Shown: one piece after another, positions 45,585 to 60,888 of the stretch
Position numbering within the stretch: the first letter of the stretch is position 1
Layout of the letters: every line of letters starts with the position of its first letter
NCBI RefSeq assembly: GCF_001187865.1
Contig: NZ_LGIT01000009.1
Span: 2,108,001-2,172,000, forward strand
Direction of reading: 5' to 3'
Length of the DNA: 64,000 nucleotides
Source: Klebsiella sp. RIT-PI-d
GTDB lineage: Bacteria; Pseudomonadota; Gammaproteobacteria; Enterobacterales; Enterobacteriaceae
Position numbers and translations under genes: made by a program
Notes under the pieces: generated by a model
The model's database searches: none
Told to the model about the DNA's origin: nothing
What the model saw: only the letters and a program-made list of their open reading frames with translations

Positions 45585-47048
45585 ATGTTCAGGCAGTTGA
45601 AAAAAACGCTGTTGGCAACCCTTATCGCCACGCTGACGCTGGGACAGACGCTCCCGGCCTTTGCAGATCCCGCCGATACATTACCGGATATGGGCACCTC
45701 GGCAGGCAGTACGCTCTCTATTGCTCAGGAGCTGCAAATGGGGGATTACTATGTCCGCCAGCTTCGCGGTAGCGCGCCGTTAATTAACGATCCGCTGCTG
45801 GTCCAGTATATTAATTCGCTGGGAATGCGGCTGGTCGCACACGCGAATTCTGTGCGTACCCCGTTCCACTTTTATCTGATTAACAATGACGAGATTAACG
45901 CCTTCGCTTTTTTTGGCGGCAATGTCGTGCTGCATTCGGCGTTATTTCGCTATGCCGATAACGAAAGTCAGCTGGCTTCGGTCATGGCGCATGAAATTTC
46001 ACACGTTACTCAGCGCCATCTGGCGCGCGCGATGGAAGATCAAAAGAATAATGCTCCGCTGACCTGGGCAGGAACATTAGGCTCTATCCTGCTGGCGATG
46101 GCCAGTCCGCAGGCGGGTATGGCGGCGCTAACCGGAACGCTGGCAGGCTCGCGTCAGGGCATCATCACCTTTACCCAGCAAAACGAACAAGAAGCAGATC
46201 GCATCGGTATTCAGGTACTACAACGCTCAGGATTTGACCCGCAGGCGATGCCGGGTTTCCTTGAGAAATTGCTGGATCAGGCTCGCTACTCTTCGCGTCC
46301 GCCGGAAATTTTACTCACCCACCCCCTGCCGGAAAGCCGTCTGTCAGACGCGCGTAACCGCGCCAACCAGATGCCGGTCGTCGTCGTTCAGTCATCCGCG
46401 GACTTTTATATGGCGAAAGTGCGTACTCTGGGCATGTACAACTCCGGGCGCAATCAGCTCACCAGCGATATGCTGGACAGCTGGACGAAAGGTAATATTC
46501 GTGAGCAGCATGCCGCACAATATGGCCGGGCGCTACAGGCGATGGAAGCTGGCCGCTTTGCGGAGGCCAGCCAGACGCTTCAGCCCCTGCTAAAAGCGGA
46601 ACCGAATAATGCCTGGTACCTGGATCTGGCAACCGACATTGATTTAGGTCAGCATAAAAACGCCGACGCCATTGCTCGCCTGAAAAATGCCCGTGAGATC
46701 CGTACCAATCCGGTACTTCAGCTCAACCTGGCGAACGCCTATGCCCAGTCCGGTCAGAACGGCGAGGCGGTGACGATCCTGAATCGCTATACCTTTACCT
46801 ATAAAGACGATCCTAACGGCTGGGATTTACTGGCACAGGCAGAAGCGGCAAACGGTCACCGGGATCGCGAGCTGGCCGCGCGGGCCGAAGGTCAGGCGCT
46901 GCTGGGCCGTCTCGATCAGGCCATTACGCTTTTGAGCAGTGCCAGCACGCAGGTTAAACTCGGTAGTCAGGAGCAGTCACGTTACGATGCGCGTATCGAT
47001 CAGCTACGAACACTCCAGCAGCGCTTCCGTCCGTATGAAAAAATGTGA
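45585..47048 (+). CDS. bepA: BepA (YfgC), periplasmic zinc metallochaperone/protease
   Basis: BepA maintains outer-membrane assembly and degrades misassembled LptD and other barrel proteins. The 487-residue precursor has signal peptide ([20 protein letters not shown], cleaved near AFA), M48 peptidase domain with [15 protein letters not shown] and the third zinc ligand in [13 protein letters not shown], and a C-terminal TPR repeat domain (from about residue 310). ATG at 45585 gives the E. coli length. It is followed by yfgD after 9 bp. Confidence 0.96.
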   Translation: MFRQLKKTLLATLIATLTLGQTLPAFADPADTLPDMGTSAGSTLSIAQELQMGDYYVRQLRGSAPLINDPLLVQYINSLGMRLVAHANSVRTPFHFYLINNDEINAFAFFGGNVVLHSALFRYADNESQLASVMAHEISHVTQRHLARAMEDQKNNAPLTWAGTLGSILLAMASPQAGMAALTGTLAGSRQGIITFTQQNEQEADRIGIQVLQRSGFDPQAMPGFLEKLLDQARYSSRPPEILLTHPLPESRLSDARNRANQMPVVVVQSSADFYMAKVRTLGMYNSGRNQLTSDMLDSWTKGNIREQHAAQYGRALQAMEAGRFAEASQTLQPLLKAEPNNAWYLDLATDIDLGQHKNADAIARLKNAREIRTNPVLQLNLANAYAQSGQNGEAVTILNRYTFTYKDDPNGWDLLAQAEAANGHRDRELAARAEGQALLGRLDQAITLLSSASTQVKLGSQEQSRYDARIDQLRTLQQRFRPYEKM

Positions 47049-47057
47049 GGAACAGTC

Positions 47058-47417
47058 ATGTCCGACCCGGTAACGATTTATCACAATCCGCGCTGCTCTA
47101 AAAGCCGCGATACCCTCAGCCTTTTGAAATCGAACGGTATTGAGCCGCAGGTCGTGCTTTATCTGGATACGCCGCCCGATGCGGCAACTCTTAACGCCCT
47201 GCTAAAGATGCTGGGCATGACCGATGCGCGCCAGCTTATGCGTCAGAAAGACGAGCTGTATCGTTCGCTTAATCTAAACGCTATGCATCTTAGCCAGCAG
47301 ACGCTTATTCAGGCCATGGTCGATAATCCGGCGCTTATTGAACGCCCTGTCGTGGTTAAAAACGGCCAGGCTCGTATAGGCAGGCCACCGGAACAGGTGC
47401 TGGAAATCGTAAGCTGA
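47058..47417 (+). CDS. yfgD: YfgD, arsenate reductase family protein
   Basis: The 119-residue protein has the ArsC active site YHNPRCSKSRDT with cysteine, and arginine-rich regions at LMRQKDELYR, ERPVVVKNGQARIGRPPE that match the arsenate-binding arginines of the ArsC glutaredoxin-dependent family. Whether the chromosomal enzyme reduces arsenate in vivo is not shown by sequence. GTGAGGAAC precedes the ATG. It follows bepA by 9 bp. Confidence 0.94.
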   Translation: MSDPVTIYHNPRCSKSRDTLSLLKSNGIEPQVVLYLDTPPDAATLNALLKMLGMTDARQLMRQKDELYRSLNLNAMHLSQQTLIQAMVDNPALIERPVVVKNGQARIGRPPEQVLEIVS

Positions 47418-47487
47418 TATTTACTCCGGGGCGTCTCGCAAAACATTTCCCCTGACGCTGCGGACCGTTTTTTTCGTGGTAGAGTCG

Positions 47488-47507
47488 CCCCTGAAATCAT
47501 TCAGGGG
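47488..47507. repeat. Stem-loop between yfgD and the Rpn-tail ORF
   Basis: CCCCTGAA (47488-47495) and TTCAGGGG (47500-47507) form a perfect 8-bp stem around ATCA. It lies where the recognisable Rpn coding sequence begins and has no T tract. Confidence 0.6.
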
Positions 47508-47559
47508 TGCGTTTATTCGCCAGCTGGCTCACCGTTCGGCAAAACATAAGGAGACGCTA

Positions 47560-47772
47560 ATGACGATTGCAGAATACCTTGAACAAAAAGGACGCGAGCG
47601 CGGACGTTACGAAGGGCATCAGGAAGGCAAGATGCAGGGCATTGAAGAAGGAAAGCAGGAAGGAAAGCATGAAGAAGCCCTGCGGATCGCCCAGGTGATG
47701 CTGCAAAAAGGACTTAACCGCACCCTGGTCATGGACATGACGGGCCTGACAGAATCCCAGCTACCACATTAG
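47560..47772 (+). CDS. Orphan Rpn C-terminal small protein (RpnS-like)
   Basis: The 70-residue product MTIAEYLEQKGRERGRYEGH... is the C-terminal tail of the Rpn/YhgA-like transposase-nuclease family (PD-(D/E)XK recombinases), with Gly/Glu/Lys repeats (QEGK, EEGK, QEGK) followed by an LMQKGLNRTLVMDMTGL-type helix. A strong AAGGAG lies 6 nt before ATG 47560. The same frame continues upstream as FIRQLAHRSAKHKETL, also Rpn-like, and then loses similarity; the nuclease domain is missing. In E. coli such tails are translated separately from an internal start as small antitoxin-like RpnS proteins. Here only the small part remains. Function is inference. Confidence 0.7.
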   Translation: MTIAEYLEQKGRERGRYEGHQEGKMQGIEEGKQEGKHEEALRIAQVMLQKGLNRTLVMDMTGLTESQLPH

Positions 47773-47786
47773 TTCACAGGGCCTGA

Positions 47787-48488
47787 TTACAGGCCCAGAA
47801 TATCTTTTACAAAAGGGATCGTGAGCTTGCGCTGGGCGGTGATTGAAGCGCGATCGAGCTGATCGAGGGTCATAAACAGCGTGCGCATTTCACGATCCAG
47901 CCGTTTTAACAGGAAACGACATACGTCTTCCGGCATTTCGAATCCGCGCTGACGCGCACGCAGTTGCAGAGCCTGAAGTTTATCCTCATCTGACAACGGC
48001 TGCAGTTTGTAGATCTGCCCCCAGTCAAGACGCGAGGCCAGATCGGCAAGACCAAGATTAAGCTGACGCGGAGGACGATCGCCGGTAATAAGCAGACGCG
48101 TTTTACCAGACTCCAGAATGCGATTATACAGGTTAAAAATCGCCATCTCCCACTGCTCATCTCCGGCAATACATTCGATATTATCAATACAGACCAGCGA
48201 GAGTTGCTCCATCCCTTCCAGCACCTCGGGCACAAACCAGGTGCGTTTATCCAGCGGTACATAGCCTACTGCATCGCCACGCTGCGAGAGTTCAGCGCAG
48301 GCTGCATGCAATAAATGGCTGCGCCCCGCGCCTTCGCGTGACCAAAAATAGATATAGCCGCTGTGATCCTGGCGCAGCACATTTTGCAATGCGGCCAGCA
48401 AGGAGGGATTATCGCCCGGCCAGAAACTGGCAAAGGTTTCGTCGTCAGGAAGATAGAGTGGCAGTGAAAGCTGCGACGGTGTGTTCAG
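47787..48488 (-). CDS. hda: Hda, regulatory inactivation of DnaA protein
   Basis: Hda, with the DNA-loaded clamp, stimulates ATP hydrolysis by DnaA to stop re-initiation. The 233-residue AAA+ protein, similar to DnaA domain III, has the clamp-binding N-terminus [14 protein letters not shown], Walker A-like [13 protein letters not shown], sensor/box [27 protein letters not shown] at 48488 with AGAGGT 5 nt upstream gives this N-terminus; the E. coli hda start has likewise been reported as CTG. The frame also runs upstream with an alternative start at 48533. It follows uraA on the same strand. Confidence 0.93.
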   Translation of the reverse strand: MNTPSQLSLPLYLPDDETFASFWPGDNPSLLAALQNVLRQDHSGYIYFWSREGAGRSHLLHAACAELSQRGDAVGYVPLDKRTWFVPEVLEGMEQLSLVCIDNIECIAGDEQWEMAIFNLYNRILESGKTRLLITGDRPPRQLNLGLADLASRLDWGQIYKLQPLSDEDKLQALQLRARQRGFEMPEDVCRFLLKRLDREMRTLFMTLDQLDRASITAQRKLTIPFVKDILGL

Positions 48489-48550
48489 GTGGACCTCTGT
48501 CTGGGCTTGCAAAAATCGCCATGAGTTTATCACAAAACCTGAGGCTGAGA

Positions 48551-48572
48551 ACCGGGTGGATCGTCACCCGGT
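48551..48572. repeat. Stem-loop between uraA and hda
   Basis: ACCGGGTG (48551-48558) and CACCCGGT (48565-48572) with a 6-nt loop. No T tract; may be an mRNA 3'-stabilising or weak terminator element. Confidence 0.5.
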
Positions 48573-48588
48573 AATATGATCATCTGAG

Positions 48589-49869
48589 TTATGCGTCTTT
48601 ATCCGCTGCATCCAGCACAATTTCTTCGGGACGCAGTATGCTGATAAGCTTAAAGATTAAGCTCAGGAACACCCCTACAATGGTCGCCAGCGCCATGCCT
48701 TTTAATTCGGCAGCGCCAATATGCACCTTCGCGCCGCTGACACCGATGATCAGAATAACCGAGGTCAGGATCAGGTTTTGCGCTTTGCTGTAGTCCACTT
48801 TTGACTCAATCAGTACGCGAATACCGGATGCACCGATGACGCCGTACAGCAGTAAGGAGACGCCCCCCATCACCGGCAGCGGGATTATCTGGATTGCGGC
48901 AGCCAGTTTACCCACGCAGGAAAGTAAAATAGCAATGATTGCCGCGCCGCCAATAACCCAGGTGCTGTAAACGCGGGTTATCGCCATCACGCCAATATTC
49001 TCACCGTAAGTGGTATTTGGCGTAGAGCCAAAGAAGCCGGAAATAATCGTCGACAAACCATTAGCGAACATTGAACGATGCAGTCCCGGATCGCGGATCA
49101 GATCTTTTTTGACAATATTCGCGGTCACAACCAGGTGGCCAACATGTTCGGCAATGACCACCAGTGCCGCAGGCAGGATGGTGAAGATAGCAAACCATTC
49201 AAAACGCGGAGTATAGAATGTGGGCAGGGCGAACCAGTGCGCCTGAGCGATTGCCGTGGTATCAACTATACCCATCACAAAGGAGAGTGCATAACCCACC
49301 AGCACGCCAATCAGGATCGGAATAATCGCCATAAATCCACGAAATAACACCGAACCAAACACGGTTACGCCGAGAGTGACCAGCGAGATAATAACGGTTT
49401 TAGTATCTGCAGATTGCCCATCTGCCGGTAACAGTCCGGCCATATTGGCTGCCACACCGGCCAGTTCAAGACCGATAACGGCAACAATCGCGCCCATAGC
49501 CGCTGGCGGGAACATCACGTCCAGCCAGCCGGAACCGGCTTTTTTAACAATAAAAGAGACGAGGCAAAACAGCACGCCGCACATGATGAACCCACCGAGC
49601 GCGACTTCGTATCCCAGCGGTAACAGCAGAAGCACCGGAGAGATAAAGGCGAAACTTGATCCAAGGTAAGCAGGGATTTTACCTTTACAAATAAAGAGGT
49701 ACAGCAGAGTACCGACGCCATTAAACAGCAGCACGGTGGCCGGGTTAATGTGAAACAGAACAGGCACCAGCACGGTTGCACCAAACATGGCAAACAGGTG
49801 CTGTAAACTAAGCGGGATTGTCTGTAAAAGCGGCGGTCTTTCACTCACCCCGATAGCACGGCGCGTCAT
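48589..49869 (-). CDS. uraA: Uracil:proton symporter UraA
   Basis: UraA imports uracil for the phosphoribosyltransferase Upp. The 426-residue NCS2 family protein has about 14 membrane segments, the family patterns HLFAMFGATVLVPVLFHIN, PPAAMGAIVAVIGLELAGV and GSTPNTTYGENIGVMAITR (substrate Glu region), and the helix EHVGHLVVT with the second Glu. E. coli UraA has 429 residues. AGAGGTAAGACT precedes the ATG. It is the second gene of upp-uraA, after a terminator-like hairpin. Confidence 0.97.
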   Translation of the reverse strand: MTRRAIGVSERPPLLQTIPLSLQHLFAMFGATVLVPVLFHINPATVLLFNGVGTLLYLFICKGKIPAYLGSSFAFISPVLLLLPLGYEVALGGFIMCGVLFCLVSFIVKKAGSGWLDVMFPPAAMGAIVAVIGLELAGVAANMAGLLPADGQSADTKTVIISLVTLGVTVFGSVLFRGFMAIIPILIGVLVGYALSFVMGIVDTTAIAQAHWFALPTFYTPRFEWFAIFTILPAALVVIAEHVGHLVVTANIVKKDLIRDPGLHRSMFANGLSTIISGFFGSTPNTTYGENIGVMAITRVYSTWVIGGAAIIAILLSCVGKLAAAIQIIPLPVMGGVSLLLYGVIGASGIRVLIESKVDYSKAQNLILTSVILIIGVSGAKVHIGAAELKGMALATIVGVFLSLIFKLISILRPEEIVLDAADKDA

Positions 49870-49909
49870 AGTCTTACCTCTAATTGTTGTGTGTGGGTTG
49901 TTATACTCA

Positions 49910-49942
49910 AAAAAAAGCCGACTCTCAAAGTCGGCTTTTTTT
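49910..49942 (-). terminator. Intercistronic terminator between upp and uraA
   Basis: GCCGACT (49917-49923) pairs with AGTCGGC (49929-49935) around a 5-nt loop, A7/T7 tracts both sides. Being inside the operon it probably reduces uraA relative to upp. Confidence 0.85.
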
Positions 49943-49952
49943 ATTTATTCAT

Positions 49953-50579
49953 TTATTTGGTACCAAAGAGCTTGTCACCGGCATCGCCGAGGCCCGGAAT
50001 AATGTACCCGTGCTCATTAAGCCCCTGGTCAATGGAAGCCGTATACAACTCAACGTCCGGATGCGCCTTTTCAAGCGCCGCGATGCCTTCCGGTGCTGCA
50101 ACCAGTACCAGTACCTTGATACTGCTGCAGCCCGCATTTTTTAGCAGGTCGATGGTTGCAATCACTGAACCACCGGTTGCCAGCATCGGGTCAACGATCA
50201 GCGCCATGCGCTCATCAATATTGGAGACCAGCTTTTGAAAATAAGGCACCGGTTCAAACGTTTCTTCGTTGCGATACATCCCCACGACGCTGATACGTGC
50301 GCTGGGTACGTTTTCCAGCACGCCGTCCATCATGCCTAAACCAGCACGCAGGATCGGAACTACGGTGATTTTTTTGCCTTTGATCTGGTCGATTTCAACC
50401 GGGCCATTCCAGCCTTCAATGGTCACTTTTTCCGTTTCCAGATCGGCGGTCGCTTCATAGGTCAACAGGCTACCGACTTCGGAGGCAAGTTCGCGAAAAC
50501 GTTTAGTGCTGATATCCTGCTCACGCATCAGACCAAGCTTGTGTTTGACAAGAGGGTGCTTCACTTCAACGATTTTCAT
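49953..50579 (-). CDS. upp: Uracil phosphoribosyltransferase
   Basis: Upp converts uracil and PRPP to UMP in salvage. The 208-residue protein matches E. coli. N-terminus [23 protein letters not shown] loop [14 protein letters not shown]; uracil site region [18 protein letters not shown]. The ATG at 50579 is preceded by AAAGGAGA. Transcription starts 36 nt upstream in a T8 initiation tract known to make E. coli upp UTP-sensitive. A perfect FNR-type palindrome lies further upstream. Confidence 0.98.
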   Translation of the reverse strand: MKIVEVKHPLVKHKLGLMREQDISTKRFRELASEVGSLLTYEATADLETEKVTIEGWNGPVEIDQIKGKKITVVPILRAGLGMMDGVLENVPSARISVVGMYRNEETFEPVPYFQKLVSNIDERMALIVDPMLATGGSVIATIDLLKNAGCSSIKVLVLVAAPEGIAALEKAHPDVELYTASIDQGLNEHGYIIPGLGDAGDKLFGTK

Positions 50580-50605
50580 CTTCTTTCTCCTTTGGGGGGT
50601 AACCA

Positions 50606-50649
50606 CAAAAAAAATCGACGGATTATACCGCCTTTCTTTTCGTCGACAA
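50606..50649 (-). promoter_or_regulatory. upp promoter with UTP-sensing initiation tract
   Basis: On the minus strand the -35 is TTGTCG (50644-50649), 16-bp spacer, -10 TATAAT (50622-50627). Counting from the -10, base 6 is G (50616) and base 7 is A (50615), followed by T8 (50607-50614) and G. In E. coli upp this same GATTTTTTTTG segment gives UTP-dependent start selection and reiterative transcription. Confidence 0.9.
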
Positions 50650-50660
50650 TATTTTTTTGT

Positions 50661-50674
50661 TTGATATTGATCAA
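50661..50674. promoter_or_regulatory. Perfect FNR-type palindrome upstream of upp
   Basis: TTGATATTGATCAA matches the FNR consensus TTGATnnnnATCAA in all ten defined bases. Its centre is about 52 bp upstream of the upp start point. Binding is not shown. Confidence 0.5.
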
Positions 50675-50724
50675 GCGGGGATGAGATATGAAATTCATCT
50701 GTTTGCGGGGCGGGCAATGAGAAT

Positions 50725-50746
50725 GCGGCCAGTTCAGGCTGGCCGC
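50725..50746. terminator. Stem-loop after the GH1 gene
   Basis: GCGGCCAG (50725-50732) and CTGGCCGC (50739-50746), 6-nt loop, 14 bp beyond the stop of the GH1 gene. No T tract on either side. Confidence 0.5.
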
Positions 50747-50759
50747 GAACAATCCTGTT

Positions 50760-52391
<1,632 letters not shown>

Positions 52392-52427
52392 TTATGCCAT
52401 TGTTTACCCTCGCGCATAAAGCAGGCT

Positions 52428-52443
52428 CGCAAACGTTTGCTTT
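52428..52443 (+). promoter_or_regulatory. PurR operator of purMN
   Basis: CGCAAACGTTTGCTTT matches the PurR box core GCAAACGTTTGC. It overlaps the -35 region of a likely promoter with -10 TAGAAT (52450-52455), about 45 bp before the purM GTG. The gap 52191-52498 otherwise holds the GH1 operators. Confidence 0.85.
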
Positions 52444-52498
52444 CCCTGTTAGAATTGCGCCGATTTTATTTCTATCGCAAACGCGTGGGGACTCAGCA

Positions 52499-53536
52499 GT
52501 GACCGATAAAACCTCTCTCAGCTACAAAGATGCCGGTGTTGATATTGATGCAGGTAACGCTCTGGTCGACCGTATTAAAGGCGTGGTGAAAAAAACCCGC
52601 CGTCCTGAAGTTATGGGCGGTCTGGGCGGCTTTGGTGCGCTGTGTGCCCTGCCTCAAAAATACCGCGAGCCGATTCTGGTTTCCGGCACCGACGGCGTAG
52701 GCACGAAGCTGCGGCTGGCGATGGATCTTAAGCGCCATGACACCATTGGTATTGATCTGGTGGCGATGTGCGTAAATGACCTGGTGGTACAGGGCGCTGA
52801 GCCGCTGTTCTTCCTTGACTATTATGCTACCGGTAAGCTGGATGTCGAAACCGCGGCCAGCGTCATTAACGGTATCGCGGAAGGCTGCCTGCAGTCAGGC
52901 TGTGCGCTGGTTGGCGGCGAAACCGCAGAAATGCCGGGCATGTATCACGGTGAAGATTATGACGTTGCCGGGTTCTGCGTAGGGGTTGTTGAAAAATCAG
53001 AAATTATTGATGGTTCGAAAGTTGCCGATGGCGATGTTCTGATTGCTCTCGCCTCCAGCGGTCCGCACTCCAACGGCTACTCGCTGGTGCGTAAGATTGT
53101 AGAGGTCAGCGGCTGCGATCCGCTAACCACCGATCTGGAAGGCAAAACGTTAGCCGATCACTTACTGGCCCCTACCCGCATCTACGTTAAATCTATTCTT
53201 TCACTGATTGAAAACATTGATGTTCATGCCATTGCCCACCTGACCGGCGGCGGCTTCTGGGAAAATATTCCGCGCGTGCTGCCGGAAAATACCCAGGCCG
53301 TCATCGACGAATCCTCCTGGCAGTGGCCGGCCATTTTTGACTGGATGCAGCGTGAAGGCAACGTCAGCCGCCATGAAATGTACCGCACGTTTAACTGCGG
53401 TGTGGGTATGCTGGTGGCGCTACCGGCGGCGAACGCTGATAAAGCCCTGGCATTGCTTAATGAGATGGGTGAAAAGGCGTGGAAAATCGGTATTATCAAA
53501 TCTTCCGATTCCGACGAACGCGTGGTCATTGAATAA
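52499..53536 (+). CDS. purM: Phosphoribosylformylglycinamidine cyclo-ligase (AIR synthetase)
   Basis: PurM closes the imidazole ring of AIR with ATP in purine synthesis. The 345-residue protein equals E. coli PurM. Segments: [85 protein letters not shown]. The start is GTG at 52499 after TGGGGACTCAGCA; this fits the family N-terminus [11 protein letters not shown]. Overlaps purN by one base (TAATG). Confidence 0.98.
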   Translation: MTDKTSLSYKDAGVDIDAGNALVDRIKGVVKKTRRPEVMGGLGGFGALCALPQKYREPILVSGTDGVGTKLRLAMDLKRHDTIGIDLVAMCVNDLVVQGAEPLFFLDYYATGKLDVETAASVINGIAEGCLQSGCALVGGETAEMPGMYHGEDYDVAGFCVGVVEKSEIIDGSKVADGDVLIALASSGPHSNGYSLVRKIVEVSGCDPLTTDLEGKTLADHLLAPTRIYVKSILSLIENIDVHAIAHLTGGGFWENIPRVLPENTQAVIDESSWQWPAIFDWMQREGNVSRHEMYRTFNCGVGMLVALPAANADKALALLNEMGEKAWKIGIIKSSDSDERVVIE

Positions 53537-54177
53537 TGAAAAACATCGTGGTGCTGATCTCTGGCAACGGCAGTAATCTACAGGCGATTATTGATGCCTG
53601 TAAGCAGAAAAAGATCGGCGGCACGTTGCGTGCAGTATTCAGCAACAAGGCCGACGCGTTCGGTCTTGAACGTGCACGCCAGGCAGGTATTGCGGCACAT
53701 GCGTTAACCGCCAGCCAGTTTGCCAGTAGGGAAGCTTTCGATCGTGAACTGATGCTGGAAATTGACGCTTATGCACCTGACGTTGTCGTGCTGGCGGGCT
53801 ATATGCGAATTTTAAGTCCGGAATTTGTCGCGCATTATGCAGGACGGCTGTTAAATATCCACCCTTCCCTGCTGCCGAAATATCCGGGCCTGAACACGCA
53901 TAAGCAGGTGCTGGAAAACGGCGATGAGGTGCACGGCACTTCGGTGCATTTCGTCACTGACGAGCTGGACGGCGGACCGGTCATCTTACAGGCCAATGTG
54001 CCCGTGTTTAGCGATGACGACGAGGCGGATATCACTGCACGCGTGCAGGCTCAGGAGCATGATATCTATCCGCTGGTGATAAGCTGGTTTATTGACGGTC
54101 GGCTTGAAATGCGCGATTGCGCCGCCTGGCTTGATAACCGTAAGCTGCCCGTAGAGGGTTATGCGGCAGAAGAGTAA
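53536..54177 (+). CDS. purN: Phosphoribosylglycinamide formyltransferase 1
   Basis: PurN formylates GAR with 10-formyl-tetrahydrofolate. The 213-residue protein (212 in E. coli) has substrate loop ISGNGSNLQAIIDAC, catalytic Asn-His-Asp in NIHPSLLPKYPGLNTH and VTDELDGGPVILQANVPV. ATG overlaps the purM stop by one base. A stem-loop follows the stop codon; purN ends the purMN operon. Confidence 0.97.
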   Translation: MKNIVVLISGNGSNLQAIIDACKQKKIGGTLRAVFSNKADAFGLERARQAGIAAHALTASQFASREAFDRELMLEIDAYAPDVVVLAGYMRILSPEFVAHYAGRLLNIHPSLLPKYPGLNTHKQVLENGDEVHGTSVHFVTDELDGGPVILQANVPVFSDDDEADITARVQAQEHDIYPLVISWFIDGRLEMRDCAAWLDNRKLPVEGYAAEE

Positions 54178-54182
54178 TGGTA

Positions 54183-54207
54183 GTCTGGCAGGCCAGCCCT
54201 GCCAGAC
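54183..54207 (+). terminator. Stem-loop after purN
   Basis: GTCTGGCAGG (54183-54192) pairs with CCTGCCAGAC (54198-54207) around a 5-nt loop. There is no T tract, so a terminator function is only probable. Confidence 0.55.
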
Positions 54208-54304
54208 CATCGCATTGTATCAGCATGATCTGCTGAAGAAATCCCCCTCGCTCCGCCAGTGGCATCGCCATTTTTGTTGATTTTGTATCGTCTTCTCTTC
54301 CCGT

Positions 54305-54322
54305 CGTTCAGTTTACTGTCAT
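54305..54322 (+). promoter_or_regulatory. Candidate PhoB box upstream of ppk
   Basis: CGTTCAG-TTTA-CTGTCAT has two 7-bp units 11 bp apart, the second perfect for the Pho box (CTGTCAT). It lies about 100-115 bp before ppk; ppk is PhoB-regulated in E. coli. The first unit is poor. Confidence 0.4.
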
Positions 54323-54421
54323 ACTTTTCTGGCACAGTTGGACATTACATGGCAAAGCTCGCCATAATAACATCGAGATGGATTTGGCACGTCCAGTGAA
54401 AGAACCGGAGTGTGAGTGGTA

Positions 54422-60280
<5,859 letters not shown>

Positions 60281-60411
60281 AAATGCTCAGCAGAAAACCC
60301 TGCATCCTGCGGGGTATGATCAAACAGGTATCCCACCCGGCAGCAAAGCTGCAAAAACTCATTTCGCATAGTGCAACTTCTTTGATTTTAGTTATTAACG
60401 GAAAGTTATTT

Positions 60412-60425
60412 TTGATATAAATCAA
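60412..60425. promoter_or_regulatory. Perfect FNR box between yfgF and yfgG
   Basis: TTGATATAAATCAA fits TTGATnnnnATCAA exactly and lies in the 353-bp AT-rich divergent gap (60281-60633). It could serve yfgF, which is FNR-activated in E. coli, or yfgG. No gene is seen in the rest of the gap. Confidence 0.75.
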
Positions 60426-60633
60426 ATACGGCTTACCCATTAACTAATTATTACCTTTCATCGGTATTAGTCGCACTTATTAATTTATAATAAAAATATA
60501 TTAACTATAACCAATAACAATTAATGATGAATTAGCTAACAGAAATTTACATTACATTCAATTGACCCATCCGTCACACTGTGTCTTAATGTACTTATCG
60601 CCCCGTGTGTGGGTATATCTTAAAGGACCTTTT

Positions 60634-60825
60634 GTGAGTCAGGTTACCAGTATGCGAAACCGACATCGATTTAACAGTCGTATGACCCGTATCGTATTGC
60701 TTATCAGTTTCTTCTTCCTTTTCGGACGCTTAGTCTACTCCTCCATTGGTGCATGGCATCATCACCAGGACAAAAAGCAAACGCAGCAGTCCAGCCTGAT
60801 CGCAGAAACGTCCAACCCACGCTAG
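60634..60825 (+). CDS. yfgG: YfgG, small single-pass membrane protein
   Basis: The 63-residue protein, same length as E. coli YfgG, has a basic N-terminus (SMRNRHRFNSRMTR), one hydrophobic helix IVLLISFFFLFGRLVYSSIG, and a His-rich segment AWHHHQDKKQ. The start is GTG at 60634 with AAAGGA upstream; the frame before it is not conserved. Function is not established from the sequence. yfgH and yfgI, which follow in E. coli, are absent. Confidence 0.9.
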   Translation: MSQVTSMRNRHRFNSRMTRIVLLISFFFLFGRLVYSSIGAWHHHQDKKQTQQSSLIAETSNPR

Positions 60826-60847
60826 CTTTTTCAGACCCAAATGTTAG

Positions 60848-60870
60848 AAAGACGGCCAGGGGCCGTCTTT
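60848..60870. terminator. Bidirectional terminator between yfgG and guaA
   Basis: AAAGACGGCC (60848-60857) and GGCCGTCTTT (60861-60870) with a 3-nt loop, in a convergent gap. Confidence 0.85.
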
Positions 60871-60888
60871 CCAGACTACGGGTAAAGG

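Noticed and set aside
54183-54207. purN downstream stem-loop as a REP element
   Set aside because: Only one copy was noticed and it lacks the REP consensus; a simple terminator-like stem is enough.
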